From the NCBI GenBank assembly GCA_963693025.1, contig OY843749.1, forward strand, positions 2,728,001 to 2,792,000: a stretch of DNA of 64,000 nucleotides, given 5' to 3'. The notes beneath the pieces were generated by a model, which was not told the DNA's origin, did not search any database, and saw only the letters and a list, made by a program, of their open reading frames with translations. Origin of the DNA: JAHRAW01 sp963693025. Its GTDB lineage: Bacteria > Pseudomonadota > Gammaproteobacteria > Arenicellales > Poriferihabitantaceae. Below, one piece after another: positions 17,720 to 25,399 of the stretch; position 1 is the stretch's first letter, and each line of letters begins with the position of its first letter. The position numbers and the translations under genes were made by a program.

Positions 17720-19452
17720 CCGTCGGTGCGCCCGCGCGCTGAGTCCAAGGGCGGATAGATCCAGTCGTCGGCGTCCATTTGCGCGAGTTCGTCGGGCAGC
17801 GGCGCGTGCTGGTACATCGTGATTCTGACCCAGCGGTCCGACTTCGGGTCGAATTGATTCGCGCCGAAAAACGACAGTTTGCAGCGCAACAGGTCGAGCG
17901 GTCGCAGGCGCGCGCTAATCAGGTTGTCGCGGATTTCGCCATACGGCAGGCGCGCCACCAGTTGGATGCGCCGCACGGCGTGGCGGTGTTGCGGATGGGT
18001 CAGCAGGAATTCGGCCACCGTCCGCTCGCGGTCGTGGTCGGTTTGGGCGAGGCGGGCGAGGTCGGCGTACAGCGCGGCGATATCGCGCGCGAAGGCGAGC
18101 GGCAATTCCTTGTCCGCGCCGGCTTCGGCAAAACGCTCACCCAGCCGCGGCTCCAATTTTTCCTCCGAGACATACCAAAATCGCGCGCACTGCGAGCGCG
18201 CCGTGTAGTCGGTTTGCAGCGCCCACCGATAGCCGCTTTCGATTGCGCGCATCACCTCGGCGAGGCTCGCCTCTCCGCGAATGCGCCAGTAGCGCGACTC
18301 GTCGATTGCCATCTGCGCCGTCAAGTCATCAACGAGGTCGCCGTGCGGTTCCAGCGCCAGGGTCACGAGCAACTCCTGCCCCTCCGGCGAGAGCGCGCTT
18401 TGTGACCAATTGATGAGCGCATCCCAGGGCGCCGCCCGCTCGAGCGCGCGCCGCGCAACGCGGTCTGCGATTTGGCGCAAGTCGGCCTTGAGCGTCGCGA
18501 TGCGCCGGCGCTGGCGGCGGTCGCCGGTGCGCCAGTTGTCCAGCCCGGCTTTCATACGCACGAGCAACTCGGCGAACTGCGCGCGCGCGGCGGACTCGGC
18601 GGCGGGCAATGCGCGCACGCGGGCGAGCGCGGTTTCCCTGGCGTGCATCCAGCGATGCACCAGCGACGGATGCTGCAGCAGAAACGGCGCCATGCCGAGA
18701 CCCGTGGCGTTGCCCACGCCCAGCCGGCGCGCCAAATCGCGGTCCAGTTTCACCGCCGTGTCCGGCGCCGCCACGCGCGCGAGGTGCTCGGCGATGTCGA
18801 TGGTGAACCAGCGAATTAGCCACACCGCCAGCAACTCGGCGCGAAAGGGCGCTTCGAACTCGGGGCGCGCGGCGATTCGCTCGCGGTCGCTCAGTCCGAA
18901 TTTGCCGTTGCCATAGACCGCCGTGGTGCGCATCAGATAGCCGCTGCGCTCGAGCAATTCGCGCTCCGGTTGCACGCCCCGCGCAAGCCGCTCGACCAGA
19001 TGCCCGAACAGCCGGACGCTACGGTTGGCGCGCGCCAGCACCACCTCGCTTTGCCGGTAGCGCCCCGCCTCCTGCTTCGGCACGTTGTCCGCCAAGCGGG
19101 CGATTTCGCGCGCATCCGGCGCCCCGTCATAGAGCGCGAAGGTGGCGTCCCACGCCTCGGCGATGACGCGGTCGGAGCGCGCTTTGGCGGGCAAATCGTG
19201 GGCGAAACACACCAGCGTATAGCGGTGCTGCGGGCCCTGCGCGCCATACAACGCCAGCCCGGTGCCGCGCGCATCCACCTGCCAGCGCGTGCGCTCAAAC
19301 CGCCAGCCCTCGCGCTTCAGGTCGCGCAACAGGGCGCGCATAAAACTCAGGCGGGTTTGGTGAAAACTCCCCATGCGCGCCAGCCGCATCACCTGCGCCG
19401 GCGGACGAAGCGCGAGCGGGGCTTCCGTGGCGGTGGTGGTGGTCGTTTTCAT
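17716..19452 (-). CDS. Conserved protein of unknown function, 578 residues
   Basis: I do not recognise a named domain. The protein has no signal peptide or membrane segment and is rich in Arg and Ala. Motif-like segments include MGSFHQTRLSFMRALLRD near the N-terminus, TTAVYGNGKFGLSDRERIA in the middle and IDESRYWRIRGEASLAEVMR later. It is translationally coupled to the DUF3726-like gene, which argues for a functional pair. The ATG at 19452 is preferred over the TTG at 19470 given by the longest frame. Both give a run of threonine codons (KTTTTTATE). A role as a cytosolic enzyme or scaffold is possible but unsupported. Confidence 0.7.
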   Translation of the reverse strand: MKTTTTTATEAPLALRPPAQVMRLARMGSFHQTRLSFMRALLRDLKREGWRFERTRWQVDARGTGLALYGAQGPQHRYTLVCFAHDLPAKARSDRVIAEAWDATFALYDGAPDAREIARLADNVPKQEAGRYRQSEVVLARANRSVRLFGHLVERLARGVQPERELLERSGYLMRTTAVYGNGKFGLSDRERIAARPEFEAPFRAELLAVWLIRWFTIDIAEHLARVAAPDTAVKLDRDLARRLGVGNATGLGMAPFLLQHPSLVHRWMHARETALARVRALPAAESAARAQFAELLVRMKAGLDNWRTGDRRQRRRIATLKADLRQIADRVARRALERAAPWDALINWSQSALSPEGQELLVTLALEPHGDLVDDLTAQMAIDESRYWRIRGEASLAEVMRAIESGYRWALQTDYTARSQCARFWYVSEEKLEPRLGERFAEAGADKELPLAFARDIAALYADLARLAQTDHDRERTVAEFLLTHPQHRHAVRRIQLVARLPYGEIRDNLISARLRPLDLLRCKLSFFGANQFDPKSDRWVRITMYQHAPLPDELAQMDADDWIYPPLDSARGRTDG

Positions 19453-19544
19453 TTGAGCCGGAATCGTCAAGTTTGTCGTGAACGATGCGCAAGTGTATGC
19501 GATACGGCTTTGCTGCGGGCGCGATGGGCGCGGGGAAGCGAAGC

Positions 19545-19881
19545 GGGAGCCGGCCGATAAGCCGGGTTCTGTCGTGAACAGTTATTCATCTGGGACATCC
19601 GTCACCGAATGCCTCTAGCAACCTACCCGGATCCAGCGAGGGCGCGCAAAGGATCCCTATTTGGTCTTGCTCCAGGCGGGGTTTGCCCTGCCGCCACTGT
19701 TGCCAGCGACGCGGTGCGCTCTTACCGCACCATTTCACCCTTACCCCAAACGGGGCGGTATATTTTCTGTGGCACTTTCCGTCGGCTCGCGCCGCCCAGG
19801 AATTACCTGGCACCTTAGCCCAATGGAGCCCGGACTTTCCTCCCCGCCCCGAAAGACGAAGCAACTGCCTGGCCGACTCCC
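19545..19881 (-). ncRNA. rnpB: RNase P RNA (class A)
   Basis: The catalytic RNA of RNase P, which trims tRNA 5' ends. On the minus strand the hallmark GGGGAGGAAAGTCCGGGCTC follows the 5' helix. The later elements GGTAAGGGTGAAATGG-like, CGGTAAGAGCGCACCG, AAACCCCG and the 3' ACAGAACCCGGCTTATCGGC are all present. The ends GGGAGTCGGCC and GGCCGGCTCCC pair to form helix P1, which fixes the length at about 337 nt. The open frames across this segment are not genes. Confidence 0.96.
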
Positions 19882-19888
19882 GGTGGGA

Positions 19889-19916
19889 AGATAACTGATT
19901 GGGGTTTTGAATGCAA
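19889..19916 (-). promoter_or_regulatory. Promoter of rnpB
   Basis: On the minus strand TTGCAT (19911-19916) and TTATCT (19889-19894) are 16 bp apart and end 7 bp before the mapped 5' end of the RNA. Position and boxes fit a sigma70 promoter. Confidence 0.6.
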
Positions 19917-19928
19917 CATTCCAAAACC

Positions 19929-20171
19929 TCGTCATTCTCGAACGGTAGAAAATAGGGAGCCCCCAACCCCGTCATTCTCGAACGATAGAAAAATAGGGAG
20001 CCGTTAGGCGACCATATTTTTCATCGCCTTCGGGAATCTCCCTAAGGTTACCGTGAATTTCAACAAAGCCCGTGCCAACCTTAGGGAGATTCCCGAGGAC
20101 GCAAGTGTCCGTAAGCCGCCGCTTAAAAGAAAAAGCGCGGCGGCAACGGACACTAACGCTCGAGAATGACG
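19929..20171. repeat. Modular palindromic repeat, locus 6
   Basis: A short B-arm end, then a full B-spacer-A unit in reverse orientation, ends in CACTAACGCTCGAGAATGAC. It lies between rnpB and the terminator of the DUF1127 gene. Confidence 0.86.
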
Positions 20172-20182
20172 GGTGGCTACCC

Positions 20183-20213
20183 CAAAAAAAAAGGGCGATC
20201 TAGACGATCGCCC
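20183..20213 (-). terminator. Rho-independent terminator of the DUF1127 gene
   Basis: On the minus strand the perfect 8-bp stem GGGCGATC/GATCGCCC (20193-20200 with 20206-20213) is followed by nine T. It is 32 bp past the stop codon at 20245. Confidence 0.85.
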
Positions 20214-20244
20214 GAAACAAACACCAACGGAGGATGAAACGCTG

Positions 20245-20529
20245 TCAGGCCGCTTTTTTTACCCTGGGGGTGGTGGCGGCTTTGGGGTTTAGTTTCAGTA
20301 TCTCGGAATGGGTGGAGTGCTTGACCGCTTCTGCGATTTGGTAGCGCTCGATGCCGATGTCGCGCAGCAGGGCGTCGGGCATGGCGCTCAATTCGCGGAT
20401 GGCGACGCGGCGGTTGTTCCAATGTTTCAGCGCGGCCCAGGCTCGGGAAAGCGGGGCGATGGAAAAGCGCGCCGGTTGAAACCGGTTGTGTACGATGTTG
20501 CTGTCGGTTGCTGCGATATTCGTGTTCAT
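20245..20529 (-). CDS. DUF1127 (YjiS-like) small protein
   Basis: A 94-residue basic protein. The central block WNNRRVAIRELSAMPDALLR followed by DIGIERYQI is the DUF1127 signature. Members are short, arginine-rich, often stress- or host-induced; some bind RNA or take part in phosphate and carbon metabolism, but no single function is agreed. The gene is the second of a probable two-gene unit behind a 28-residue membrane peptide (36 bp apart) and has its own terminator. The unit is divergent from the LysR gene. Confidence 0.88.
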   Translation of the reverse strand: MNTNIAATDSNIVHNRFQPARFSIAPLSRAWAALKHWNNRRVAIRELSAMPDALLRDIGIERYQIAEAVKHSTHSEILKLNPKAATTPRVKKAA

Positions 20530-20565
20530 GTCAGTTCTCTTCAGTTGAGTTCTCCGGTTTTCGTC

Positions 20566-20652
20566 TTACCCAATGACGACCATAATGACCGTCAGGATTG
20601 CCAGTGCGCCAATGTAGGCGCAGCCCACTTTGATCCACAATTCGTTTGCCAT
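20566..20652 (-). CDS. 28-residue membrane peptide
   Basis: A short frame of 29 codons, ATG to TAA. It encodes MANELWIKVGC then AYIGALAILTVIMVVIG, one continuous hydrophobic helix after a short polar start. TGAGAG lies 7 bp before the ATG, a fair ribosome site. The gene lies 36 bp upstream of the DUF1127 start on the same strand, inside a gap that otherwise has no product. It looks like a real single-pass small membrane protein, possibly co-expressed with DUF1127. No homologue can be named from memory. Confidence 0.65.
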   Translation of the reverse strand: MANELWIKVGCAYIGALAILTVIMVVIG

Positions 20653-20763
20653 TTCTGCACTCTCATGTAAAATACGGCGTTGAAATTCGGTCGACAATTA
20701 ACGCTGTTCATCGTCGGTGAAAGAAATATAGAGGGTGGGGGGCTTGAAAACAAACGAATTATG

Positions 20764-20792
20764 TTCATACTATGAATGAGTATTTATTCATA
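20764..20792. promoter_or_regulatory. Two overlapping palindromes, candidate LysR operator
   Basis: TTCATA-C-TATGAA (20764-20776) is a perfect palindrome, and TATGAAT (20771-20777) pairs with ATTCATA (20786-20792). Both lie in the divergent gap just before the LysR start, where autoregulating LysR proteins bind. The TTCAT half-site appears several times. Confidence 0.55.
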
Positions 20793-20805
20793 GGTGCAAC
20801 ACAAC

Positions 20806-21843
20806 ATGACTATTCGATTCCCGCCCATTTCCGCCCTGCGCGCGCTTGAAGCCGCCGCCCGGCATTTGAGTTTCACCCGCGCCGCCGAGGAGTTGTTCGT
20901 CACGCAGAGCGCGATTAGCCACCAAATCAAGCACGCCGAGGAGTTGTGGGGCGTGAAGTTGTTTGAGAAACGGGGGCGGCGCATCATCCTCACCGAGGCA
21001 GGGCACGCGCTCGTGCCGGTGATTCGCCACTTCATTCGCCGCATCACGCTCACGCTGGAAGACCTCAGCGAAAAAGCCGAGGGTCCGTCCGCGTTGCGCG
21101 TGACGCTGCTTCAATCGTTCGCTTTCAAGTGGCTGGTGCACCGCCTCGGGTATTTCAATCACGACTACCCGGAAATCGATGTATGGATTTCAACCACGGA
21201 CAACCTGGTGGATTTCGATGCGAAAAACGCCGATGTCGGCATTCGGCTGGGCTACGGCAACTGGAACAATCTGCACGAAGAGTTGCTGTTGACCGAGTAT
21301 GTTTTCCCGGTGTGCAGCCCGCATTTTTTGCGCGAGCATCCGGCGCTCGAAGCGCCCGCCGAGTTGCTCAAGTTGCCGTTGCTGCGGCGCAGCGTGATCG
21401 ACATTTGCCCGCGCTGGCGGGACTGGTTCCGCGACGCCGGCGTGACGGTCAAGCGCATGCCCAAAGGCACCAAGTTCCCGCAGACCAGTTTGGCGATTCA
21501 AGGCGCCATCGACCACCAGGGCGTCGCGCTGGCGCGCAGCGCGCACGTGCTCGACGACCTGAACGCGGGGCGGCTGGTGCGCCTGTTCCCCGAAGTGCTG
21601 AGCCGCTCGAGCGTGTCCTACTATTTCGTGTGCGTGCCGGACCGCGAAACCGAGCCGCAAATCGCCGCGTTCCGGGAGTGGCTGTTGCGCGAGGCGAGGA
21701 AGTCGCAGGCGGAGTTTGACTGGATGATGACGATGCCGAATCAGGAGTCGGTCGCGCTTCAAGCGGGGCGGTTGGCGATTACTTCAAGCCGCGCGCGCAG
21801 CGCCGGAAAAACGGCGTCGGTGGAGAGGTTGCCGAGGCAGTAG
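20806..21843 (+). CDS. LysR-family transcriptional regulator (GcvA-like)
   Basis: A 345-residue regulator. The N-terminal winged helix-turn-helix reads LEAAARHLSFTRAAEELFVT then QSAISHQIK, as in the GcvA/AmpR branch. The effector domain follows (DVWISTTDNLVDF, ADVGIRLGYG). The ATG at 20806 has AGGTG 9 bp upstream; the GTG at 20794 is less likely. The last 28 residues or so are encoded in an 85-bp tail-to-tail overlap with the heptosyltransferase-like gene and extend past the usual end of the family. Likely targets are itself and the divergent small-protein pair, judged from the palindromes between them. Confidence 0.88.
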   Translation: MTIRFPPISALRALEAAARHLSFTRAAEELFVTQSAISHQIKHAEELWGVKLFEKRGRRIILTEAGHALVPVIRHFIRRITLTLEDLSEKAEGPSALRVTLLQSFAFKWLVHRLGYFNHDYPEIDVWISTTDNLVDFDAKNADVGIRLGYGNWNNLHEELLLTEYVFPVCSPHFLREHPALEAPAELLKLPLLRRSVIDICPRWRDWFRDAGVTVKRMPKGTKFPQTSLAIQGAIDHQGVALARSAHVLDDLNAGRLVRLFPEVLSRSSVSYYFVCVPDRETEPQIAAFREWLLREARKSQAEFDWMMTMPNQESVALQAGRLAITSSRARSAGKTASVERLPRQ

Positions 21844-22823
21844 CGCCGGCAGGCGGGGCGGTCGCAGCGGTCGCAGTCCGGCGCGCGGATGACCGTGTGC
21901 TCTGCTTCGGTTTCGGTTCCGGTTCCGACTGCGGCGCCGGCGGGACCCACCTTGCGCTCGTCCGTGGGCGCGAACAGCGCGATGACCGGGGTGTGTTGCG
22001 CGCACGCGACGTGCATCGGGAAACTGTCGCCGCACAGCATCAGCCCGGCGCGCCCGACCAACTCGGCGAACTGCGGCAGCGACAGGCGTCCCGCGAGGTT
22101 GACCGCCCCATCGACGCCGCGACCGTGTGCCGCCAGCGCGCGCTCGATGCGCTGCCGCGATTCCGCGGCGCCGGTGAGCGCCACGACCACATCCCATTCG
22201 CGCTCGTCCGCGAGGCGCGCGGCGATTTCGATGTAGCGGCGCAGCGGCCAGTCCTTGGACTGCCATCGGGAGAACGGGCTGAACACCAGCAGCGGGCGGT
22301 TGCGCGGATTGATTTGCGCGAGCAAGTCGTCTATGTGACGCCGCTCCGCCGCGCCGGTGAAAAATTCCATCGAGGTGTCGGTGACTTTCAGCCGCGCGCG
22401 CGCGAGCACGCCGTCCATCTCGGCAATCGCGTGCAGCGCGGGATTGCGAAAGCGCATCAAGCCGGGCCAGTTGCCTTTCACGACCTTCGTGGCGGCGCGC
22501 GCGGCATACAGAAAAATCACCGAGCGCCCGAGCCCTTGCAAATCAAACGCCAGGTCGAAGCGTTGCGCGCGCGTTTGGGAGATGACGCCGGCGATGTGCC
22601 GGACGGTTCGCAGCGGGTGGCGCCACCATTCGCGCTTGACCCGGTCGCGGTCGAACAGGATGAGAGCATCCACGCGGGGGTTGTGGCGGTAGATGCCGGC
22701 GGAGCCGGTGGCGGTCAGCAGGGTCAGGCGGCAGTGCGGAAAGTTTTCCTTGATGGCTCGGATATGCCCGGTGGAATGCAGCACATCGCCGAGCGATGTT
22801 TGTTTGATGACGAGGACATTCAT
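21759..22823 (-). CDS. Glycosyltransferase family 9 (heptosyltransferase-like)
   Basis: A 354-residue GT-B enzyme of the ADP-heptose:LPS heptosyltransferase family. The N-terminus LVIKQTSLGDVLHSTGHIRA and the donor-site regions FSPFSRWQSKDWPL and MLCGDSFPMHVACA are diagnostic. It would add heptose or a related sugar to the inner core of LPS on the cytoplasmic side. The C-terminal CDRCDRPACRRYCL cysteine cluster is typical of several GT9 proteins. A GTGTETEAEHT low-complexity insertion lies before it. The start overlaps the acyltransferase stop by 4 bp (ATGA), so it is the last gene of the surface operon. Confidence 0.9.
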   Translation of the reverse strand: MNVLVIKQTSLGDVLHSTGHIRAIKENFPHCRLTLLTATGSAGIYRHNPRVDALILFDRDRVKREWWRHPLRTVRHIAGVISQTRAQRFDLAFDLQGLGRSVIFLYAARAATKVVKGNWPGLMRFRNPALHAIAEMDGVLARARLKVTDTSMEFFTGAAERRHIDDLLAQINPRNRPLLVFSPFSRWQSKDWPLRRYIEIAARLADEREWDVVVALTGAAESRQRIERALAAHGRGVDGAVNLAGRLSLPQFAELVGRAGLMLCGDSFPMHVACAQHTPVIALFAPTDERKVGPAGAAVGTGTETEAEHTVIRAPDCDRCDRPACRRYCLGNLSTDAVFPALRARLEVIANRPA

Positions 22824-23884
22824 CGGCGCGGCGCTCGCTCATCATCGTCATCGGACTCGGCGGCGGGCGCGCGTTTATACGGGCTCGGTCCGCCGTCGGG
22901 GCGCGTCTTGAACCAGCGAAAGGTCCACATATATTGCGCCGGTGCGCGCCGAATCAAGGCTTCCATCGCGCGGTTGAGGGCGGTTGCATCGGCTTGCGCG
23001 TCGGCGCCGGGGAAATTCTCCAGCGGCTCGCCGAGGGTCATTTCATAGCGTCCGGTGCGCGCGTCGAGGCGGGTTGCGCTCGGCACGACGCACGCGCCGG
23101 TCAGTTTCGCCAGCCGGCTGACCACGGTCAAGGTGGCGGTCTGCATGCCGAAAAACGGCGCGAACACGCTGCGTTTGTATTTGCCAAAATCCTCATCGGG
23201 AATAAAGAAACAGACGCGCCCGGCGCGCATCGCGCGCACCAGCGGGCGCAAACCCTGGTCGCGCATCAGCACGCGAATGTTGGCGCGGTCGAGATGCGTG
23301 CGCCCCTTCCACAGTTGCCATGTCAGCAGCGCGTTGCGGTCGCGTTTCATCATCGACACGCTCGGATGGACGCGCGCCAGAATGCTGCCGCTCATGTCGA
23401 GCGTGGTGAGGTGATAGGCGACCACGATGACGCGTTGGCGGCGCGACAGTTCGCGCAACCAGTCGCGCCGCTCCAGCCGGCAGAGCGCATCGATGCGCGC
23501 GGGCCTCGCCCACAGCACCAGCGCCATGTCCAGCAAGCCGCGCCCGTATTGACGAAAGTGCTCCACCAACAACCGCCGACGCTCGTGCGCGCTCAACTCA
23601 GGGAAACACAGCGCGAGGTTGATTTCGGCGAAGCGCCGGCGTTTGGCATTGCGCGCGCGCAGTTGGTCGCCCATCAATCCGCCCGCCGCCATCACCCATT
23701 TGCGCGGCAGGTGCAGGCTGAGGCGCAAGCCCAGCAACCAGCACCACGTTCCCCAGAAGCGCGGCGCAAGGAAGCGGGGTTGGAAGTGTGGGGTGGCGGT
23801 GGCACCGGCGGCGTCGGCGTGGGTTGCCGCGGGCGCGTTGGCGGGCGGGCGGTGGCGCAATCGGCGTTGGATTTGTTTGAGCAT
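22820..23884 (-). CDS. Lipid A biosynthesis-type acyltransferase
   Basis: A 354-residue LpxL/LpxM (HtrB)-family acyltransferase. The catalytic HX4D motif is HLTTLD at residues 158-163, and FFIPDEDFGK plus the FAPFFG segment follow as in the family. It would transfer an acyl chain to a lipid A precursor at the inner membrane. The ATG at 23884 starts MLKQIQRRL and sits 2 bp after the upstream stop. The longer frame to 23980 would overlap the neighbour and is not family-like. The N-terminal 35 residues are Ala/Thr-rich and the last 20 residues include DDDDE. Confidence 0.88.
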   Translation of the reverse strand: MLKQIQRRLRHRPPANAPAATHADAAGATATPHFQPRFLAPRFWGTWCWLLGLRLSLHLPRKWVMAAGGLMGDQLRARNAKRRRFAEINLALCFPELSAHERRRLLVEHFRQYGRGLLDMALVLWARPARIDALCRLERRDWLRELSRRQRVIVVAYHLTTLDMSGSILARVHPSVSMMKRDRNALLTWQLWKGRTHLDRANIRVLMRDQGLRPLVRAMRAGRVCFFIPDEDFGKYKRSVFAPFFGMQTATLTVVSRLAKLTGACVVPSATRLDARTGRYEMTLGEPLENFPGADAQADATALNRAMEALIRRAPAQYMWTFRWFKTRPDGGPSPYKRAPAAESDDDDERAPRR

Positions 23885-23886
23885 CG

Positions 23887-24543
23887 TCAGGCGACGAAGG
23901 GTTGATACGCCGCATCGACGCCGGCGAGCCATTGCAGGTCGGGGTAGCGGTCGATGTCGCGCAGCGGCGGCAACTCGCACAAGCGCACCCCGACCGCCGC
24001 CGCGCGCGCGCGCACCGCCGCCAGCGTCGCCGCCTCATTCCAATCGATGCCGTTGAACAGCGACTCGTCAACGCCGCGTTGCAATCCGATTAAATAGAAG
24101 CCGCCGTCCTCGGCGGGACCGACCGGGTTGTCGCCGCGCGCCAGCATGGCGTGCGCTGATGCCAGAATGTCGCCGCGGCAGTGTGGCACATCGCAGCCCA
24201 GCACCGCCGCACAACCGGCGCGCGCGATGCCGTGCGTCAACGCCGTCATCATCCTGACGCCGAGGTCGGCGTCCGCCTGGGGGGTGACCGCCAGCCGGTG
24301 CTTGCGGGCGAGTTGCGCGAAGGCCGGGTGGTCGGGGTGGGGCGACACGCACAGCGCCACTTCGCCGGGCCAGTGGCGGCAGGCGTTGTCCACGGTTTGC
24401 TCCAGCATCAGCCGCGCCAGTTGTGCCGACTCCGCGGGGTTGAGTTCAGGGCGCATTCGGGTTTTCACTTCGCCCGCCTGCGGCGCCTTTGCCATCAGGT
24501 AGAGGGGGATGGCGCGCGCGCGGGGTGAGCGGTCAGCGCACAT
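23887..24543 (-). CDS. TIGR04282-type glycosyltransferase (DUF2064)
   Basis: A 218-residue nucleotide-sugar transferase-like protein. YLMAKAPQAGEVKTRM near the start, LGCDVPHC (the metal-binding Asp region) and GPAEDGGFYLIGL are family markers. TIGR04282 proteins are annotated as arsenosugar biosynthesis glycosyltransferases because they often neighbour arsM/arsS. Neither is seen here, so a surface-polysaccharide role is equally possible. The ATG at 24543 overlaps the upstream gene by 11 bp; the open frame continues to 24582. Confidence 0.85.
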   Translation of the reverse strand: MCADRSPRARAIPLYLMAKAPQAGEVKTRMRPELNPAESAQLARLMLEQTVDNACRHWPGEVALCVSPHPDHPAFAQLARKHRLAVTPQADADLGVRMMTALTHGIARAGCAAVLGCDVPHCRGDILASAHAMLARGDNPVGPAEDGGFYLIGLQRGVDESLFNGIDWNEAATLAAVRARAAAVGVRLCELPPLRDIDRYPDLQWLAGVDAAYQPFVA

Positions 24544-25240
24544 GGTGATAGACCGCCGCGAGTTGGTCGGGGCTGCGGCCAAGCCAATACAGGAAGCGCA
24601 GTTTCCACATCAGCAACACCGTGCGCCACACGCCGTTTTGTTGCCAGCGCCGCGCCGAGGTGGTCGCCGGCAGCGCGATGACCCCCGGTCGCCCCCGCCG
24701 TCGCAGTCGGCGCGACAACTCGACATCCTCCATCAACGCAATCTCGGCGAAACCGCACTCGCGCTCAAACACGCGCCGCTGAATGAACATCGCCATGTCG
24801 CCGGTGGCAATCCCGCTGAGGCGCGCGCGCAGGCAAATCATTCGCTCAAGCAGCCGATACACCGCGCCGCGCGCATCCAGCCGCAATGTAAACCAACCCC
24901 ACAAATGCCCGCGCGCCACGCAGTCGCCGATGCGCTCCGCCGCGCCGTGCGGCAAGCGGGTGTCGCAGTGCAAAAACAACAGCGTCTCCCCGCCGCACTG
25001 CGCCGCCCCGGCGTTCATCTGCGAAGCCCGCCCGGCGCGCGGACACCGCACCAGCCGGATGCGCGGCTCGCCCGTGTCCGTAAGCCGCGCCGCCAGTTGC
25101 GCGAGCGCCGCCTTGGAGCGGGCTTCGTCGCTGGCATCCGCCAACACCACCTCGCCCACCCCCGGCAGTTGCCGCAAATGCTCCACCAACGGCGCCACCC
25201 GCTCGCGCTCGTTATACAGCGGGACGATGACCGACAACAC
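24533..25240 (-). CDS. TIGR04283-type family 2 glycosyltransferase
   Basis: A 235-residue GT-A enzyme. It has SVIVPLYNERERVAPLVEHL at the start, LHCDTRLP (the DxD-like donor site), GIATGDMAMFI and LMEDVELSRRLRRRG. The family (TIGR04283) is the usual partner of the TIGR04282 protein, and the two genes overlap here. It is the first gene of a four-gene operon with the acyltransferase and the GT9 gene. The combined gene set suggests modification of LPS or another glycolipid. Sugar donor and acceptor are unknown. Confidence 0.88.
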   Translation of the reverse strand: MLSVIVPLYNERERVAPLVEHLRQLPGVGEVVLADASDEARSKAALAQLAARLTDTGEPRIRLVRCPRAGRASQMNAGAAQCGGETLLFLHCDTRLPHGAAERIGDCVARGHLWGWFTLRLDARGAVYRLLERMICLRARLSGIATGDMAMFIQRRVFERECGFAEIALMEDVELSRRLRRRGRPGVIALPATTSARRWQQNGVWRTVLLMWKLRFLYWLGRSPDQLAAVYHHVR

Positions 25241-25399
25241 GCCGGGATGCCGCCTTGGGGAATGGGTTAGCGCGCTCCATTGCAGTCGGGTTGCCGCGAA
25301 TCATCTTTGTTCGGGTGGGTTGGCGAGAGCAAGCGTGAAAATACCATATTCGGCGGGCAATCGCGCGCGCGGTTTCCTGCTACACTCGGCGGCGCGAAT

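Noticed and set aside
19586..19975. 129-residue and other open frames across 19586-19975
   Set aside because: This DNA is RNase P RNA, recognised by its conserved core and paired ends.
21897..23048. 383-residue open frame antisense to the GT9 and acyltransferase genes
   Set aside because: Composition typical of GC-rich shadow frames; both sense genes are well supported.
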